From the NCBI GenBank assembly GCA_021815285.1, contig JAKAHE010000023.1, positions 1 through 14,979 of the forward strand: 14,979 nucleotides of DNA, read 5' to 3'. The position numbers and the translations under genes are program-made. The notes below the pieces were generated by a model that was not told the origin of the DNA, did no database searches, and saw only the letters and a program-made list of their open reading frames with translations. The stretch comes from Nitrospirota bacterium (GTDB lineage Bacteria; Nitrospirota; JACRHJ01). This document shows, piece by piece, positions 14,958-14,979 of the stretch. The first letter of the stretch is position 1, and each line of letters starts with the position of its first letter.

Positions 14958-14979
14958 ATGCCACAAGTATTGATTCAAG
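14958..14979 (+). CDS. Possible start of a further gene (cut by window edge)
   Basis: ATG at 14958 opens a frame encoding MPQVLIQ up to the window end. AGAGAAG about 4 bases upstream is a weak ribosome site. Only seven codons are visible, so no product can be named. It is listed because a promoter and terminator-ended leader stand just upstream. Confidence 0.25.

Overview
The window (about 15 kb, moderately GC-rich) looks like the chromosome of an anaerobic or facultative Gram-negative bacterium, perhaps a Desulfobacterota/'deltaproteobacterial' or Nitrospirota relative. The reasons are the split-b ATP synthase operon (b', b, delta, alpha, gamma, beta, epsilon, with no a or c genes attached), a monofunctional peptidoglycan glycosyltransferase, and dispersed palindromic repeats of a kind common in such genomes. 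The taxonomic placement is an inference from gene order and general resemblance, not from a search.

Region 1 (1-3886, + strand): an E1-alpha/E1-beta/E2 2-oxoacid (pyruvate) dehydrogenase cluster. E1-alpha is cut by the window edge and no E3 gene is visible. It ends with an OsmC-family peroxidase whose ribosome-binding site directly follows the E2 stop codon. The E1-beta/E2 spacer is filled by palindromic repeats that supply the E2 ribosome-binding site.

Region 2 (3888-7512, - strand): a likely operon of a soluble MgtE-like Mg2+-sensor protein (PRC-barrel, MgtE_N, paired CBS, no channel), an Nramp-family transporter whose metal-site motifs look like the Mg2+-type (NRMT) branch, and MtgA. The operon has a long 5' leader in which two nested stems enclose the ribosome-binding site. 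The sensor plus transporter pair is the most interesting system here: it looks like an MgtE-style gating module working in trans on an unrelated transporter fold.

Region 3 (7521-8522): a secreted low-complexity protein with its own terminator, then an approximately 80-nt promoter-to-terminator cassette on the - strand (candidate sRNA or attenuated leader), divergent from the promoter of the ATP synthase operon.

Region 4 (8424-14603, + strand): atpF'-atpF-atpH-atpA-atpG-atpD-atpC, encoding F1 and the peripheral stalk. The membrane a and c subunits must be encoded elsewhere.

Region 5 (14604-14979): an unstarted glycine-rich coding remnant resembling the C-terminus of phage tail-fibre-like proteins, directly in frame after the atpC stop. 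It is followed by a near-consensus promoter, a structured stretch of about 80 nt, a strong intrinsic terminator and a possible gene start at the right edge. No tRNA, rRNA, CRISPR array or complete insertion sequence was seen.
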